Notes: generated by a model from the sequence alone, not told the origin. 64,000 bases of DNA from Dittrichia graveolens (GCA_038502395.1 JARJIL010000008.1:64451501-64515500); one strand, 5' to 3'; counted from the stretch's first letter, positions 13,269-25,762 are shown. Numbers and translations: made by a program.

Positions 13269-14170
13269 TTTAAATGCCCGTATAACACACGGGTAACCTA
13301 ATTAAAAGTACTAATTTTAACTAAGTAAAAAGTATAAAATTCTATAAATAAATTAATTATCGTTAGCTATTATTAATATTAAAATATATTTTATGTATTT
13401 GGCAGATTAAATTAGTGAAGTGGAGGCGTTCTTGAATTTATTTAGTCACTTTTCTGTTAATCTATTTCGTAAGCATTGAAAAATCTTCGACCTTAGTGGT
13501 AGATAATTACAACTTATTAAATTTGAATATTTGTTACATTAACTTGAAAGTAATGCAAATTAAATTGATTTAAAATCAAAATTGAGTTTTATTTTGACTA
13601 AATTAATAATTATGATTGTTCAATTAAATAATAATGTTAATTTTGACTAAAAAATTATGATTCTTAAATTAAATTGATCAAGGTTAGTGTTTTATTATGT
13701 AGTATTTGGTTTTTTAACCTCCTTTAAATTTTAATCCTCTAAACTTAAGTAGTATTTGGTCTTTTATAAACTAATTTTACGTAGTATTAAAAGATGAATT
13801 TAAGGCTTAATTAACTTTAAGTGAGATGATTAATATATTACACACATTAAATAGTTTGTGACTTTTTTGATGAAAAGGTATAAATATTTTAACTATGTTT
13901 TATTAAAGTGTTTTTGCATGATAATAAACATGAAAAATATTCGTGTTATGTAATTAAACATATTATCATATAATATGTATTTTAAAACAGGACAAATTTG
14001 TTACATTAATTCATAACGTATTATAATTATAATAATGGTACGTGTTAAAGTAAACCAAAAAGAATAAATGTTATAAATAGTTGCTTAAAAGTATTAATTT
14101 AACGATCAAATTGTATATGCGTTAAAAAAATCCGTGTGTTATGTAAATGAGTTAAAATATCCAGCCAAAT
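13269..14170. other. AT-rich transposon-like DNA with inverted end motifs
   Basis: The left side has CCCGTATAACACACGGG (a perfect 5-bp stem hairpin). Near 14130 the phrase TCCGTGTGTTATG is its inverted counterpart. No gene. Boundaries and class are not resolved. Confidence 0.35.
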
Positions 14171-16040
14171 GATAGAAATTGATCCTTCTAAATGGGGTGG
14201 TCAAAATTGTGTTTTTTGGTCAAAATTAGAAAAATAAAAGGCTTTTATTGGTTAATTTGAATTTATTTAAGAAAACTTTCCAAACATTGATTTTCATTTA
14301 ATATATACTAGATTTAATTAGAGATTCGTGCACGCAAGGGTATTATAAATTTAAATTTTAAACAAAAGAATAATAAAGTACTTAATAAAAAATGCGATAC
14401 ATAAAGTAAAAATTAATTAGTTTATACAATAAAGAAAATACCACATAAATACAAATTCTTAAAAAAACAAATAAGAAAAAATTATAGAAATACAAAACGA
14501 TAAAACTATTTGATATTATCAAAAAGTGCAAATAAAACCCAAGTATAACATTTTTTTCTATATCAAATTGACCAAATTGTCTCCACTAATATTGAGGACA
14601 TCGTTATTGATGTAAGGTATTATGTGAAGAAGGTATCTTTCATTATCCACATTAACCACAATTCCAGTTAGGACATTTTGTTCAAAATCATGCTTTACAA
14701 AGGACGGTAACTTCTATATTAGTTAAAAAACAGTAGGTTGGTAAACATAACTATCATTATCATTAGTAGAAAAAAGGAAATTCAAAGTATCATATAAATA
14801 TAGATTAAAATAAATTCAAAGTAACTTCTATATTAGTTAAAAAAACAGTAGGTTGGTAAACATAACTATCATTATCATTAGTAGAAAAAAGGAAATTCAA
14901 AGTATCATATAAATATAGATTAAAATAAATTTTCTGGATTTTGATAATAAACTCCATCTAACTACAAAAAAAGGAAGTCGAATGTAATTCAAACTATTTG
15001 ATTATGATACTTATAGAAGATTCATATAAGTATCATGTTAATAATTGAGAAAGTTTCATAAAAAGTAACATGATGTCTCCCAAACCCGTATAAGTATATA
15101 TACATGAAATATGGATAATAGAACTTACAATCTAATTGTGAACACTGACTTGTTTGAACATTTGTCTTTTCATTCTATAACAATGCAACAAAATAAGTGA
15201 TGTAGCATGAACTTGGAATCGGGTAAGCATATATGAATTGTGATAGAAACATAAAATGCAAATAAAGAAATCTTTGAGACATAAGCTACATTTTATACCC
15301 TAAAGCAACCGACTCAGATAAAATATAAACAACTTAGTTTCGTATTAATGTAATTGGAACTATTTGGTTTTCAATTAGAATGACTATTGCAAAGATCAAT
15401 CATAGACACAATTGTGAAATTTTATATACATACATTAATCAAATAAACTAATATATAAATCAGCAAACAAAGTAAATCACTGAGAGATGTTATCAAACGC
15501 TTGGTCTTTTATACGTTTTTTTCAATAAAGTGTATCAAAATCAAAAACAGATAGCAAATCATATAAGTATTAATGTTAATAATTGAAAAAGTATCATAGA
15601 AAGTAACATGTTTTTGGAATTATTAAGCATGATGTATCCAAGAAATTGTGAAAATTTATATACATACATTAATCCAAGAAACAATTCTTCATTATATGTG
15701 GATTAATAGATAGGTAGACAAAACCAATCTGAATAATCACAATTGAAAGCCCTAAAAATGATTTCAATAAATAACTCAAAAAACGACTGTGTAGCATAAT
15801 TATCACAACTGAAAGCCTTGGTTTTATATCTTAAGATGACAATTATTCATCAACAAACTTAAACAAATAACATCAAAACATTAAAACTATTTACAGATCT
15901 AAACCGTTCAGATAATAATAGTAGTCAAAATTAGTGAATTTGATCAAAATTGAGGAAATGAGAGATCCTATTGATCAATTGAATTTTTATTTAAGAAATC
16001 TTCCCACAATGAATTTTCTTTTAATATATATAGATAGACG
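14171..16040. repeat. Non-coding block bounded by diverged direct repeats
   Basis: The segments 14180-14310 and 15930-16035 share GTCAAAATT, ATTTATTTAAGAAA and TTTTAATATATA in the same order and orientation. Phrases such as TATACATACATTAATC (15424 and 15659) and AAAGTAACATG (15062 and 15600) recur inside. No coding sequence. ACTAGATTTAATT followed by TTCGTGCACGCAA at 14308 resembles a degraded minus-strand Helitron 3' end. Confidence 0.45.
14706..14936 (+). repeat. Near-perfect 115-bp tandem duplication
   Basis: GTAACTTCTATATTAGTTAA starts at 14706 and again at 14821. The two units appear identical except for one extra A in the second, so the duplication is recent. Confidence 0.93.
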
Positions 16041-16503
16041 AACTCAATCGAATCGGACCACGTAACTTCATGAGGTATTGAGGTTGAACAAGTAACCAAA
16101 CAATTATGATCAATCAATTCGACTAGCTAGGACAATTAAGTTCCATTTGTGAACACTCAAACCGGCCGTCTCTCTCTATATATATATATGACGGTGAAGT
16201 AACGCGCGATATCTTTTGTTGGTAAAACTTTCCATATATAAATATATAATTTATTCTAAGACACCACGTACGCATGTAATTAATAATTAAGAAAAAAAAT
16301 AAACAATCATATGAAGACGAGTGGACACCATTTTGAAGCAAGAACGAGCTACGTTTCTTTTAATTACTCTGTAGATTCAAACGTTGTACATGAAATTTAA
16401 TGATGGATCTTTATAATTGTTGCGACATTTAAGTAGATAGAAATGAGAAATAGAGATTCGATCAAGTGCGCATAGAAGACTCTAATCAAAATGCGTCTGC
16501 ACA

Positions 16504-16598
16504 AGAAAACAATTTTGCTTTGGTACGTGCAAAGATGACATTAATTTGACCTGGATAAAAAAATATATATAAGCACGTACCAAAGCAAAAGGTTTTCT
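16504..16598. other. Long near-perfect hairpin (small-RNA-precursor-like)
   Basis: TTTTGCTTTGGTACGTGC at 16513-16530 is perfectly complementary to 16573-16590. The stem continues for 7 more base pairs (AGAAAAC with GTTTTCT) after a small bulge of two bases against one. The loop is about 42 nt. This gives about 25 paired bases, within the range of plant miRNA precursors or a very small MITE. I recognise no known miRNA sequence. Confidence 0.6.
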
Positions 16599-17130
16599 TT
16601 TAATTATATAATAATAATAATAATAATTAGGATTCTTTGGTAAAAAGTCCATATATTAGCGATTAATATTGTTTTTGTTTGTGTTGCAGCTTTACAAGTT
16701 ATGACCGTCTTTGATCAGTCACCTCTTTTTCCGGGAAATTAATTAAGTTTAAGAAAACAAATGATACAAGACAAATTCTAGTAAACCTTTATTATTTTAT
16801 ACGACCGAATCCAGTCTTCAAAAAGTAAACCTTATTATCATAAATTTGTATCCGACTATGTATATGAAAAGGTGAATATGAGGTTATCTTGCATCTAAGT
16901 TTATATGTGAAATCGTTGAAACTACGTAATTTTAATACATAATTATCCCCCGGGCTTTTTGTTAAGAATCCCCAAAAACGAACTCCCAAGACTTACGTCG
17001 ATAAATATCTTCGATTGGAAGCAAAAAGCAAATACCTAAAATACGCGATGGTTATTGCCGACTTGCCGTCAATTTTGTTAATTAATTTTCAACCCATTAC
17101 AATCAACCTCCACTGCTTCTAATGGAACCA

Positions 17131-17133
<3 letters not shown>

Positions 17134-17170
<37 letters not shown>
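17134..17170. repeat. (TA)n microsatellite
   Basis: About 37 bases of TA directly adjoining the left end of MITE copy 8. Confidence 0.95.
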
Positions 17171-17172
<2 letters not shown>

Positions 17173-17383
17173 CGAAGGGTTCAAACGAGAATTGCGAGAA
17201 CCAATCTTGACCGTTCATTTTGGATAATGGAATTCATGGATGAAGAGCGTGGGGGATTAAGTGTGGTAGAATGCATGTAAGGAATTCATGGGTGGGCAAT
17301 CCAATTGAAGGAAAAGGCGTTAGACGGCTAAGATTGGTTCTCGCGGTTCTCGTACGAAAAACAGTTCTCGTTTGAACTTTTGC
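17171..17383 (-). mobile_element. TA-targeting MITE, copy 8 (asymmetric arms)
   Basis: The left arm is short (GTTCAAACGAGAATTGCGAG), lacking the CTGTTTTTCGTACGAGAAC module. The right arm has it (GTTCTCGTACGAAAAACAGT). TA tracts lie on both sides; core inverted. About 213 bp. Confidence 0.87.
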
Positions 17384-17757
17384 ATATATATATATATATG
17401 TATATGTATATGTGTGTGTGATTATTTACGGAGAATATATATCTTGATTGATGCCCACTCACATATACTATACACAACATCAAGTGAAAAAACTGTTAAT
17501 TAGAGTAATATTTCCTATCTTTGCTGACAAAATATAGCTGGTTGGCATCAATACAATTTCCTCCTCTTTTTGGTATTTGATTTCTTCTTCCAATCCAAGA
17601 TTTGTTGACAACTTGATGTATTTCTTTTGGGTATTTAGTTTATTGGGATTTAAAGAGAAGAGAGATGATTATGGTTTAAAACTACGTAGTTTTAAGGGAT
17701 TCGTGTTTAAGTTTAAATGTAAAATAATTCTATATTCACTTTCCTTACATATATATA

Positions 17758-18020
17758 GAGAGAAAAAAATTTATTTAAGAACAATTTTTATTATGAAAAT
17801 CATGAAAACTATTATGGACAAATCAAATATTATTTTGTCTTAATCAATTAAATTAAATAAAAAAACATAATTTTAATTATAAAAATTTGTTACGGCTTAT
17901 GTTGTGCGCCACAATTTTGGGTAGTACCCTTGAATTCATTTTCATAAAAATTATGATAAATTTTTTTTACATGCGCCTTTTTTTTACTTTTTTTTTCTTT
18001 TTTATAGATAGTAAGAATTA
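17758..18020 (+). mobile_element. Degraded end of a long relative of the TA-targeting element
   Basis: TTTATTTAAGAACAATTTTT then ATTATGAAAATCATGAAAAC, GTCTTAATCAATTAAAT and GGGTAGTACC match, in order, the reverse complement of the right third of the long element (22740-22981). This marks a second, eroded copy. Confidence 0.6.
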
Positions 18021-18640
18021 ATTTAAGGTTTATATATATGTGTGAATATAATTGTATCTGTAGTTGAAGATTGACTTAACGAAACTTCAATTTTTATCAT
18101 CTTTATTTTCCCTTCAACCGAGTCTTACGGTTACAAAAAAATCCTACAACATATATATTTGATTTCGAAAGTAATAAAAGTTTTTTTTATTCGTAATTAT
18201 TTTGTATGAGATACTTATTATCACTAGGGTAACACATAAAGGTCTCGTACGTAGCTAGTTTTATTAATAATGAAGGAAACAGAAAAAACATGAAGGTAGT
18301 GAAGTAGGTAAGTGCAAAGACTATTCAAACTTAGCTAGGGTGGCATGCTTCCTCATGAAATGATTGAGGGTTCACCAACCAATAACAGGAAATGCATGAT
18401 CCAACTTGAACCACATGTATCATAGAATCCAAAGAAACTTTCAAAACATGATTTAGATCTTGGCACAAATCGTGGCAGGTTATCGGTACAAACCTTGTGG
18501 ACTTTTCCTCCTATTTTTCTCTTTAATTTCTTATGAAAGAATCACAATTAAGTTCCCTTTGTGTTGCTCAAACCTTTTTATTTCTTTTTTTTAAACACTT
18601 CACTCCAAGATTTTGACAACAAAAAATCAACCTTCTAATA

Positions 18641-18642
<2 letters not shown>

Positions 18643-18672
<30 letters not shown>
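18643..18672. repeat. (TA)n microsatellite
   Basis: About 30 bases of TA left of MITE copy 9. Confidence 0.93.
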
Positions 18673-18675
<3 letters not shown>

Positions 18676-18892
18676 AAAAGTTCATTTGAGAACCGTTTTT
18701 ATTGCGAAAACCGTGAGAACCAATCTTAGCCGTCTAATTCCTCCTCCTTCTATTGGATTGCCCACCCATGAATTCCTTACATGCACCCTGCCACACCCAA
18801 TCCCTGCACGCTCTTCATCCATCAATTCCATTATCCAAAATGAACGGCTAAGATTGGTTCTCGCAATAAAAACGGTTCTCAAATGAACCTTC

Positions 18893-18895
<3 letters not shown>
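18673..18895 (+). mobile_element. TA-targeting MITE, copy 9 (ATTGC-type arms)
   Basis: Full length, about 223 bp. Left arm GTTCATTTGAGAACCGTTTT then TATTGCGAAAACCGTGAG; right arm TTCTCGCAATAAAAACGGTT then CTCAAATGAACC. It is open on both strands for 66 codons purely because of its inverted-repeat structure. TA on both sides. Confidence 0.88.

Positions 18896-18949
<54 letters not shown>
18896..18949. repeat. (TA)n microsatellite between two MITE copies
   Basis: About 54 bases of TA separate copies 9 and 10. Confidence 0.95.
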
Positions 18950-18952
<3 letters not shown>

Positions 18953-19155
18953 AAAAGTTCAAACGAGAACTGTTTTTCGTACGAGAACCAATCTTAGCCG
19001 TTGAATTCCCCCTCTTTTAATTGGATTGTCCACCCATGAATTCCTTACACGCAACCTGCCACACCCAATCCCGCCACGCTCTTCATCCATGAATTTCATT
19101 ATCCAAAATGAACGGTCAAGAATTGGTTCTCGCGGTTCTCGTTTGAACTTTTTCC
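18950..19155 (+). mobile_element. TA-targeting MITE, copy 10 (asymmetric arms)
   Basis: The left arm carries the GTACG module (CTGTTTTTCGTACGAGAACC). The right arm lacks it (GGTTCTCGCGGTTCTCGTTT). About 206 bp, the mirror image of the asymmetry in copy 8. TATATATATGTATGTATG follows. Confidence 0.86.
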
Positions 19156-20022
19156 TATATATATATGTATGTATGTATGTATAGTATTATTTTATGATAT
19201 ATTTAATTTTGTAATAATAATATCTTACTTTCTTTGTTTATAAGATAGTTGTGGAATATCTCTTGTATTTTTTATTTCGTGCTTTTGTAAGAAGTTTTCT
19301 GTGGTGCTCGTTGCTAAAGCCATTTAACAAATATGTTAAGAAAATAATAAATATAGGAAAACTTGTTGAAATATTGAATCTAAATATGCCACTGAATAAA
19401 AGTTTGATACATTGACCATTTCGGTAGTTAACAATTTAGTGTGATGATTAACTTACCTTCTATAATTAATAACATTTGAGTGTTTGATTACCTTGAAAAC
19501 AAGAAATGAAAAATGTGATATATCTAAACAAAATGAAAAATGTTACATGTCTCGAATATGCATGAAAGTATCCAAGACTCGATTCGATAGACATTATATA
19601 TGGTTAACAACACCATATAATTTATCACATAATTAATGGAAAAAAACATGACAATCAATTGTGATTTGTGTTTCAACCCGGCCATATTAATTATTAATAG
19701 TAGTTATATATGTAATAGAGTATGTGATATGTAGTGTTAACAATGCTTAGAAAGCCAATTTCACTATTTGTAGGTATATTTGATAGTTAGCCGTCTACTT
19801 GTGTACTACTAAATTCTAGATAACAATATGCTTACGCGCGTTTTCATTCCGTTTAAATTGCCTTACCTTTTTCTTTACTTTTGTTGATTAAAACTATTCC
19901 TAATTATGTTATGGTTATTAAAAGTACTAGTTTAGCGCTTCGTGTATAAAAACGGGAATAGTTAAATTAAATTTAAATGTTTATAATGTTAAAGAGTACT
20001 AACATCTAAAGTAAAATAATTG

Positions 20023-20063
<41 letters not shown>

Positions 20064-20720
20064 CTCTTAAAAAAGTGATAAATATAGTAGAAATAAGAAT
20101 TTCATACAAAACACCATCAGAGTTTTTTAGAACCTCTTTATAAAAAACATGCATAATTTTATTTACAAGTTTGTCTTCTTCATCGCAAATTAGAACTTTT
20201 AAACCACTCTTACTCTTCACTCGATAAACCACAACAAAATTGGCCGTGAGAGAAAACAGAACGTCTTAAAAACAATCCTGCATTAGTTACCGATTGATCA
20301 ATAACATAAATAAGTGATATAAAATTACTTAGTTTGTGCATATTTATGTATTATATCGGGATTATTTTAGGTGATTATGGAAAGAGGAGAGAAAATTTTT
20401 AATATTTTAAAAGAAATTATAAGTTACTTTCAAAGTTTTATTTAAATAATTATGATTTATTATGTTTCTCTATTTCAAGATTATTTATGAATAATTTTGA
20501 CGTAAGAAACTCATCTTTTGTATTTCATTTGTGAAAATAAAGAGATCGTTGATGGGAAAAAAAAGTTCTAAAAATGTAATGATGACATCATCTAATTTTT
20601 TAATATATATTAAATATTAAAGATTAAATATGATTTGAGGTTTATTTTTAAATTTCTAATAGTTTGTTAAAAAATACAAAGTGGAATGTTAAGAAAAATG
20701 TGACTACGTTTACACATACA
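19156..20720. other. Non-coding AT-rich DNA
   Basis: A (TA)n tract lies at about 20025-20058. ACTAGTTTAGCGCTTCGTG at 19927 resembles a worn Helitron 3' end on minus. Nothing else recognised. Confidence 0.5.
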
Positions 20721-20722
20721 TA

Positions 20723-21661
20723 AGGTTGTCAATTCGGATCGGGTTCATGTCATTCAGGTTTAGGTCAGCTTCGTCTCGACCCTATTTCGACCAATTTATT
20801 TTTGAGTTAAATTCGGATCGTGTCATTTTTCTCTTGTCGGATTCATGTCAACCCATTTCGACCAACTGTGATCGACGATTATTTTTTGATTTTTTAGTAC
20901 AATTGTCGAATACGGTTATCCATTTCGACTACCATTTTCTTTATCAAAATTTTAAATTCTATGTTTGTTTTCCAATTTTCAGTAAGAATTTCGAAAATGA
21001 TGTTCGTTTATATTCTAACTTCAATATCCGATATTCGTTCGATTGTATTCGAACTTTAAATTCGGTATTTGCTTAGGTTAGATTAGAATTTTGATTTTAC
21101 GTTTTTATTCAACTTATAGAAATGAATTTAATAAAAAATGTAATTTACTACTATTCTACCAAGTACTAATAAATAATGTTATTAAACAACAGAATAATTT
21201 AAAATAATTCACCATTAAATGGAATTATGAATCAAATTCAAAATGCTAAAATACCAGCTATAAAGTAATCAGATGTCAAAGTATCAAAATTATATAGTTA
21301 AAATAACAAATACCAAAATGATGTGTTATTATTTTAACTATAAATAGTTTATTGTTTATTTTAAGTTTTTAACGTTTAAGGATTTTATCATTTTGTTTGG
21401 CTGGTTTAATTGTCTTAAAATGTTACTCTTATTTTAATTCATAATCTTCTTTTTAAATTTGAAGTATTAAAGAAAATTTTATAATATTACAGTTTTACCT
21501 TTAAACTAGTCATTTTTGGGTTGTAGGGTTGACCCTGATTCGACCAATTTATTTTTATGTCGACCGTTTTAGGTTAATCTCATATTTTGTGTCACATTCA
21601 TGTCATTTTTTTCGTGTCAGATCGTATTGAGTTTCATGTCAACCTAAAAATTGTCAACCTT
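20723..21661. mobile_element. Non-coding element with AGGTTGTCAATT ends
   Basis: The left end AAGGTTGTCAATTCGG and right end AAAATTGTCAACCTTA are inverted matches over about 11 bp, and subterminal phrases (TTCGACCAATTTATTTTT, TCATGTCATTTTT) recur at both sides. The 116-codon open frame at 20726 is rich in F/R/S and has no recognisable domain. TA may be the target duplication, but I could not fix it. Confidence 0.5.
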
Positions 21662-21785
21662 ATCCATACATTACTTTCCTTTTTTTTCACCAATCTAAAG
21701 AGATCACTTTTACATAGACATGTTCGGCAAGTAACTTTTTAGATGCCTGAGATTATATGGCTACATGATGGTGTAACTAATTTAG

Positions 21786-21787
<2 letters not shown>

Positions 21788-21851
<64 letters not shown>
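21788..21851. repeat. (TA)n microsatellite, longest in the window
   Basis: About 64 bases of TA next to the left end of the long TA-targeting element. Confidence 0.95.
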
Positions 21852-21853
<2 letters not shown>

Positions 21854-22981
21854 GGGAGGGTTCATTTGAGAATTGATTTTATTACGAGTACTGCGAGAAT
21901 CATTTGTAACCATTGATCATAATTAATCAAAGGTTAATATTAGTTGTGACAAACATATAATTAATTAAAAACACGGTGGTCATTTTCACTTTCCAAAAAT
22001 GATGGAGAGGTATTTTAGGAAAATTTTCTAAATAAAAGGGGATCACTTACCTCCACTTTTTTAAAACTAAAATATCTATCAAATGTAAATGTATTAAAAT
22101 AAGAAAAATATACCAAATAAACGAGAAAAATATGCTCTTTAAGATTACATCTATATTGCTATACTTTTTCAAATAATTTTTTTTTTGTTTTCGTCGGTTT
22201 TTTTTCTAGCACAGCATGAGATGTGTGTACATTTGCACATAACACTTGATTTTTTCAAGCACATGTACATATGTGTAACACCTGTTCATACTGCATAGTT
22301 GCATCTGAGTGCATATATGCATCGTGCACATGTGTATCTCGTGCAAATATGCACATACACTAATGCACATGTATACCTAGATGCATGTGTGCACATGCAA
22401 CTTCAAAATTGGTTCAGTCAAACTCATTGACAACTCAATAAATTCTAACAAAAAATATCCATGGAGTATAAGTACTTAATGTATAATTCAAAAATTTCTA
22501 ACAGAAAATTTAAATTATTGTTTTTAGAGAAATAATATATCCTCCTACTATTTGTTTCTACTTCATCATCCTACCTCCTGAATGTTGACATGTGTAATGC
22601 ACTCATTCTCTTTTCTCGTACCATCTCTTGATTTAGACACTTGTATGGATCAAATGAGTAGGAAGATAAGTAGGAACAAATTGTAAGAGGATAAATCATT
22701 TTTCTTATGATTAACAAATAAAAAAAGAAGTAAAGGAAAAAAGAAACAAAAAAAAGTAATTCTTACTATCAATAAAAATAAAAATAAAGTAATAAAAAAG
22801 TTGGATTTTTTATCACAAGTTTAATAACAAAAATCATGAGTAGGTACTACCAAAATTGATGCGGTGGCCCCTAACAAATTTATATAATTACCATTATGTT
22901 TTTTTGTATTTAATTGATTAAGACAAGATATTAATTGATTGGTCTATAATGGTTCTCGTAATAAAAACGTTTCTCAAATGA
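21852..22981. mobile_element. Long (about 1.1 kb) relative of the TA-targeting MITE
   Basis: The left end GGGAGGGTTCATTTGAGAAT, TGATTTTATTACGAG and the right end TGGTTCTCGTAATAAAAACG then TTTCTCAAATGA are the same arms as the short MITEs, set in TA. The interior is unrelated to the short core. It includes a stretch (22215-22400) packed with TGCACATGTG/CATATGTG-like alternating words, and a nested smaller MITE at 22527-22706. No ORF long enough for a transposase. Parts recur at 17758-18020 and 35141-35560. Confidence 0.78.
22527..22706. mobile_element. Small MITE nested in the long element (first copy)
   Basis: Inverted ends: GAAATAATATATCCTCCTAC on the left against GTAAGAGGATAAATCATTTT on the right, about 40 bp imperfect. 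A second copy lies in the GPAT1 intron at 31808-31975 and shares GTAGGAAGATA-type ends and TTTAGACACTTGTATGG-like interior. Confidence 0.6.
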
Positions 22982-22989
22982 TTATATAT

Positions 22990-23460
22990 ATATACTACTA
23001 TATAAATTATTTAGCATTCTCTCTCCTCTTTAATTTTAAGAATATTTAAAATTCAATCAAGACATAATTTTGACCTTTTAATCTACTAAATTAATTGCAT
23101 CCACTAAATCTTTAACCATTTCACTCTCTATTATAATTTACTTTAACTTTTATTTATTTAAAATATATTTTCACACAAACAATTATCCGCACACATCAAG
23201 ATGATTTCCAAAATCTTGTTAACTTTTATCTCATTATTTCATAAATATAAATCTTTTTACTTATTTTAATGTCTTTTAGCATTTATTTTTAAAATTAATA
23301 AAATAATTGATGCAAATAAAAAAATAAAAAATTGACATGCTATAGAAAATTTTTTCGTGACATTGAATCGTACGAATAATATATCATTACATTCTTGAAA
23401 GCAACATGTTATAAAACAGAAACTATTTGTCGCCGTAAAATTACGCGGGTATAATGCTAG
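22990..23460 (+). mobile_element. Short non-autonomous Helitron
   Basis: The right end has the Helitron 3' signature: a hairpin CGTAA-AA-TTACG at 23432-23443, about 13 bases of spacer, then CTAG at 23457-23460 followed by T. The left part begins near ACTACTATATAAATTATTTA. The whole length aligns in reverse with 40149-40640 (shared phrases include TTTAAAAATAAAT, AAAGACATTAAAATAAG and GAAATGGTTAAA). No Rep/helicase ORF. Confidence 0.75.
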
Positions 23461-25762
23461 TATATATGTATAATAATTGAAGCTCCAAGAAATAAAGCTT
23501 GTTTGTCAAGGATTAGTTTAATTAAGCCCTAAAAATAGGCTACGTGAAGTAACATGTGACAAAGACTAGAGTTATTGTATAGTTTGACCAAATTACCCTT
23601 GTTAAATTGTGTTTAACTAATTTACTTATGATTTTAATTGTATTTGGTTTCATGTATGTCATATTATATTTTTAGTTAGATTTGTATATCACAAGGATGT
23701 TGAGTGTACGTACGTGATTACTTTGTATTTCCTTGTATAGGCTTACTCCTTGTACGCTTCTTCTTAATTTGTATCTGGTTGATCGATCGATCGTGTATAT
23801 ATCGATCGATCTCCTCCCTCGGATCACTATCCATCATATCGCTGCACTTCAATTCCTCTCCCTGTAGCTTTAACCATGATCTATCAATTACAGAATTCCC
23901 TCATCCCGGCCTCTTTCTTTCAATTCCTTGCCGGCCATTATACGTACTTACTCTCTCAATCCATTGCTTCATTCATCTAATTGATTCATAACTTCAGTAT
24001 TTACCAATTCCAGTTTCACTTATATATATATATTCCAAAAACACTACCCTTCTACTAATATAAAGTCCACAACATACTCATAAATTTTAGAATAAGAGGT
24101 TTTAAATTATCCTACTAAGTTCTTTTACATATCCTCCTACTTATTGTATTAAGACATACAAATGTCAAAATAAAAAAAACATAAGATTAGAAAATATAAT
24201 TAGTTTATTCTATATATTAATCATTTAATTAATATAACTAAAGTATGAAGATTAAATAGGAACAAACATAATTTTTTAAATTATTTACGTTTTCATAAGT
24301 TTTTTTAAATAGCTAAACACACACATACTAATTTTACTTCTAATTTTACACTTTATGTTTCATTTTCATATTAGCATTACATCAACAACACTCTTTTATA
24401 ATTCTTCATGCTTAAACCCAGAAAATACGCATGCTTTGCACGCTTCAAGTACTTCAAACTTTTTTTTAAATTGATTATATATAATAGAAATTCTACTTTT
24501 ATTATTACAAAAACTAATAAAATCATATTATAAATATTTATAAAGTGCAAAAAAACTTCATTAAAATAAAATAAGATTACATCTAGAAAAATTTGAGACG
24601 TTGGAAGAAGGCTCCATTTTTAAGCGAAAATATAAAAAATATAAGGAATTTTATAAATTTATAGAGAGAAAAATTTAGTATTCATGTGCAAATGGTAAAA
24701 AAAAAACAAGATCATAATTTATATATGCGTTAAAAAAGAAAAAAAAAATTATAAAAGACAACGGTCACATGACCATTGAAAGTTTCTCTCTACCATGTAT
24801 GCCACAAAATGTGTTCTCTCTATGTGTACTTCAATGCCGAGCCTTGTTCAAAATTCTTGATACCGAGAGTGAAGGGTGGTGTATTCACTTGATACCGATA
24901 GAATACTTCATCTACTCTTTTGCTTTTTTTTCATATTATTAGAAAACAATTGATATATCCTTATACTATTTCTTCTTATTCTTTTTTTTTTTACCTTCTC
25001 TATTAGTTTTAATTTTTGAGTTTACTTTGTAACAAGCATACTAAATAGGAAAAAAATAGTAAAATAATATATTTATAAAAACTAGGGAGTTGAGCCGCAT
25101 CAAAGATCTACACAGTTTTAATGAAAGGGTCAACTAACTATGTATGACAAAGAGGACTAAAAGGTATTTATTGCATGTAAAAAGTCAAATTCATGCACAT
25201 CAAATAAACAAATTAAGAAAGTTAATTTAAGGAGGGTTAGTACTACTCATTTATCTTGTTAGAAAAATTCTATTTCTTCACAGTTAGATTTTCATACTAC
25301 ATCCTTCTACTTTATAAATAATTATATATGAAATTTACTATTTTTTTCCCTTTTTGTTAATAATACAAGACAATCATCTAAATTAGATAATCGCATAATT
25401 TTAGGATGACGCATTTCAAGATCCTTAGATATAAAAATTAACATTTCTGTTTTTTAACGGTGGATGAATCCAGTCAAATCATAACACACCAGATAAATTT
25501 AAAAAAAAAAGAATTACGTATTGTTGTAACGATTATATTCAACTATTTGGGAATCATTGGCTGATCAAAGTATGTAGCATGAGGTCGCAGGTGTCATTTT
25601 TCAACTTTTTTCCGCTAGTATTAATAATTTTTTTATCGAATTTGCAATATGAATTTCGGGTATGGCCGGGTAAAAAGGGAGTATACAATCAATACGGTTC
25701 TGCAATCTGTACGTGGGTTTGGCTCTCAAAAGGGTGTATACATCTTGGTTATGTATTATAAA
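23461..25762. other. Non-coding AT-rich DNA
   Basis: A TCGATCGATCG-rich inverted patch lies at about 23780-23810 and a Helitron-5'-like phrase (CTTCTACTAATATAAAG) at about 24049. Short open frames here lack protein character. No gene or RNA recognised. Confidence 0.5.

Noticed and set aside
18682..18886. Overlapping 66-codon open frames on both strands
   Set aside because: They mirror each other because the DNA is an inverted-repeat MITE.
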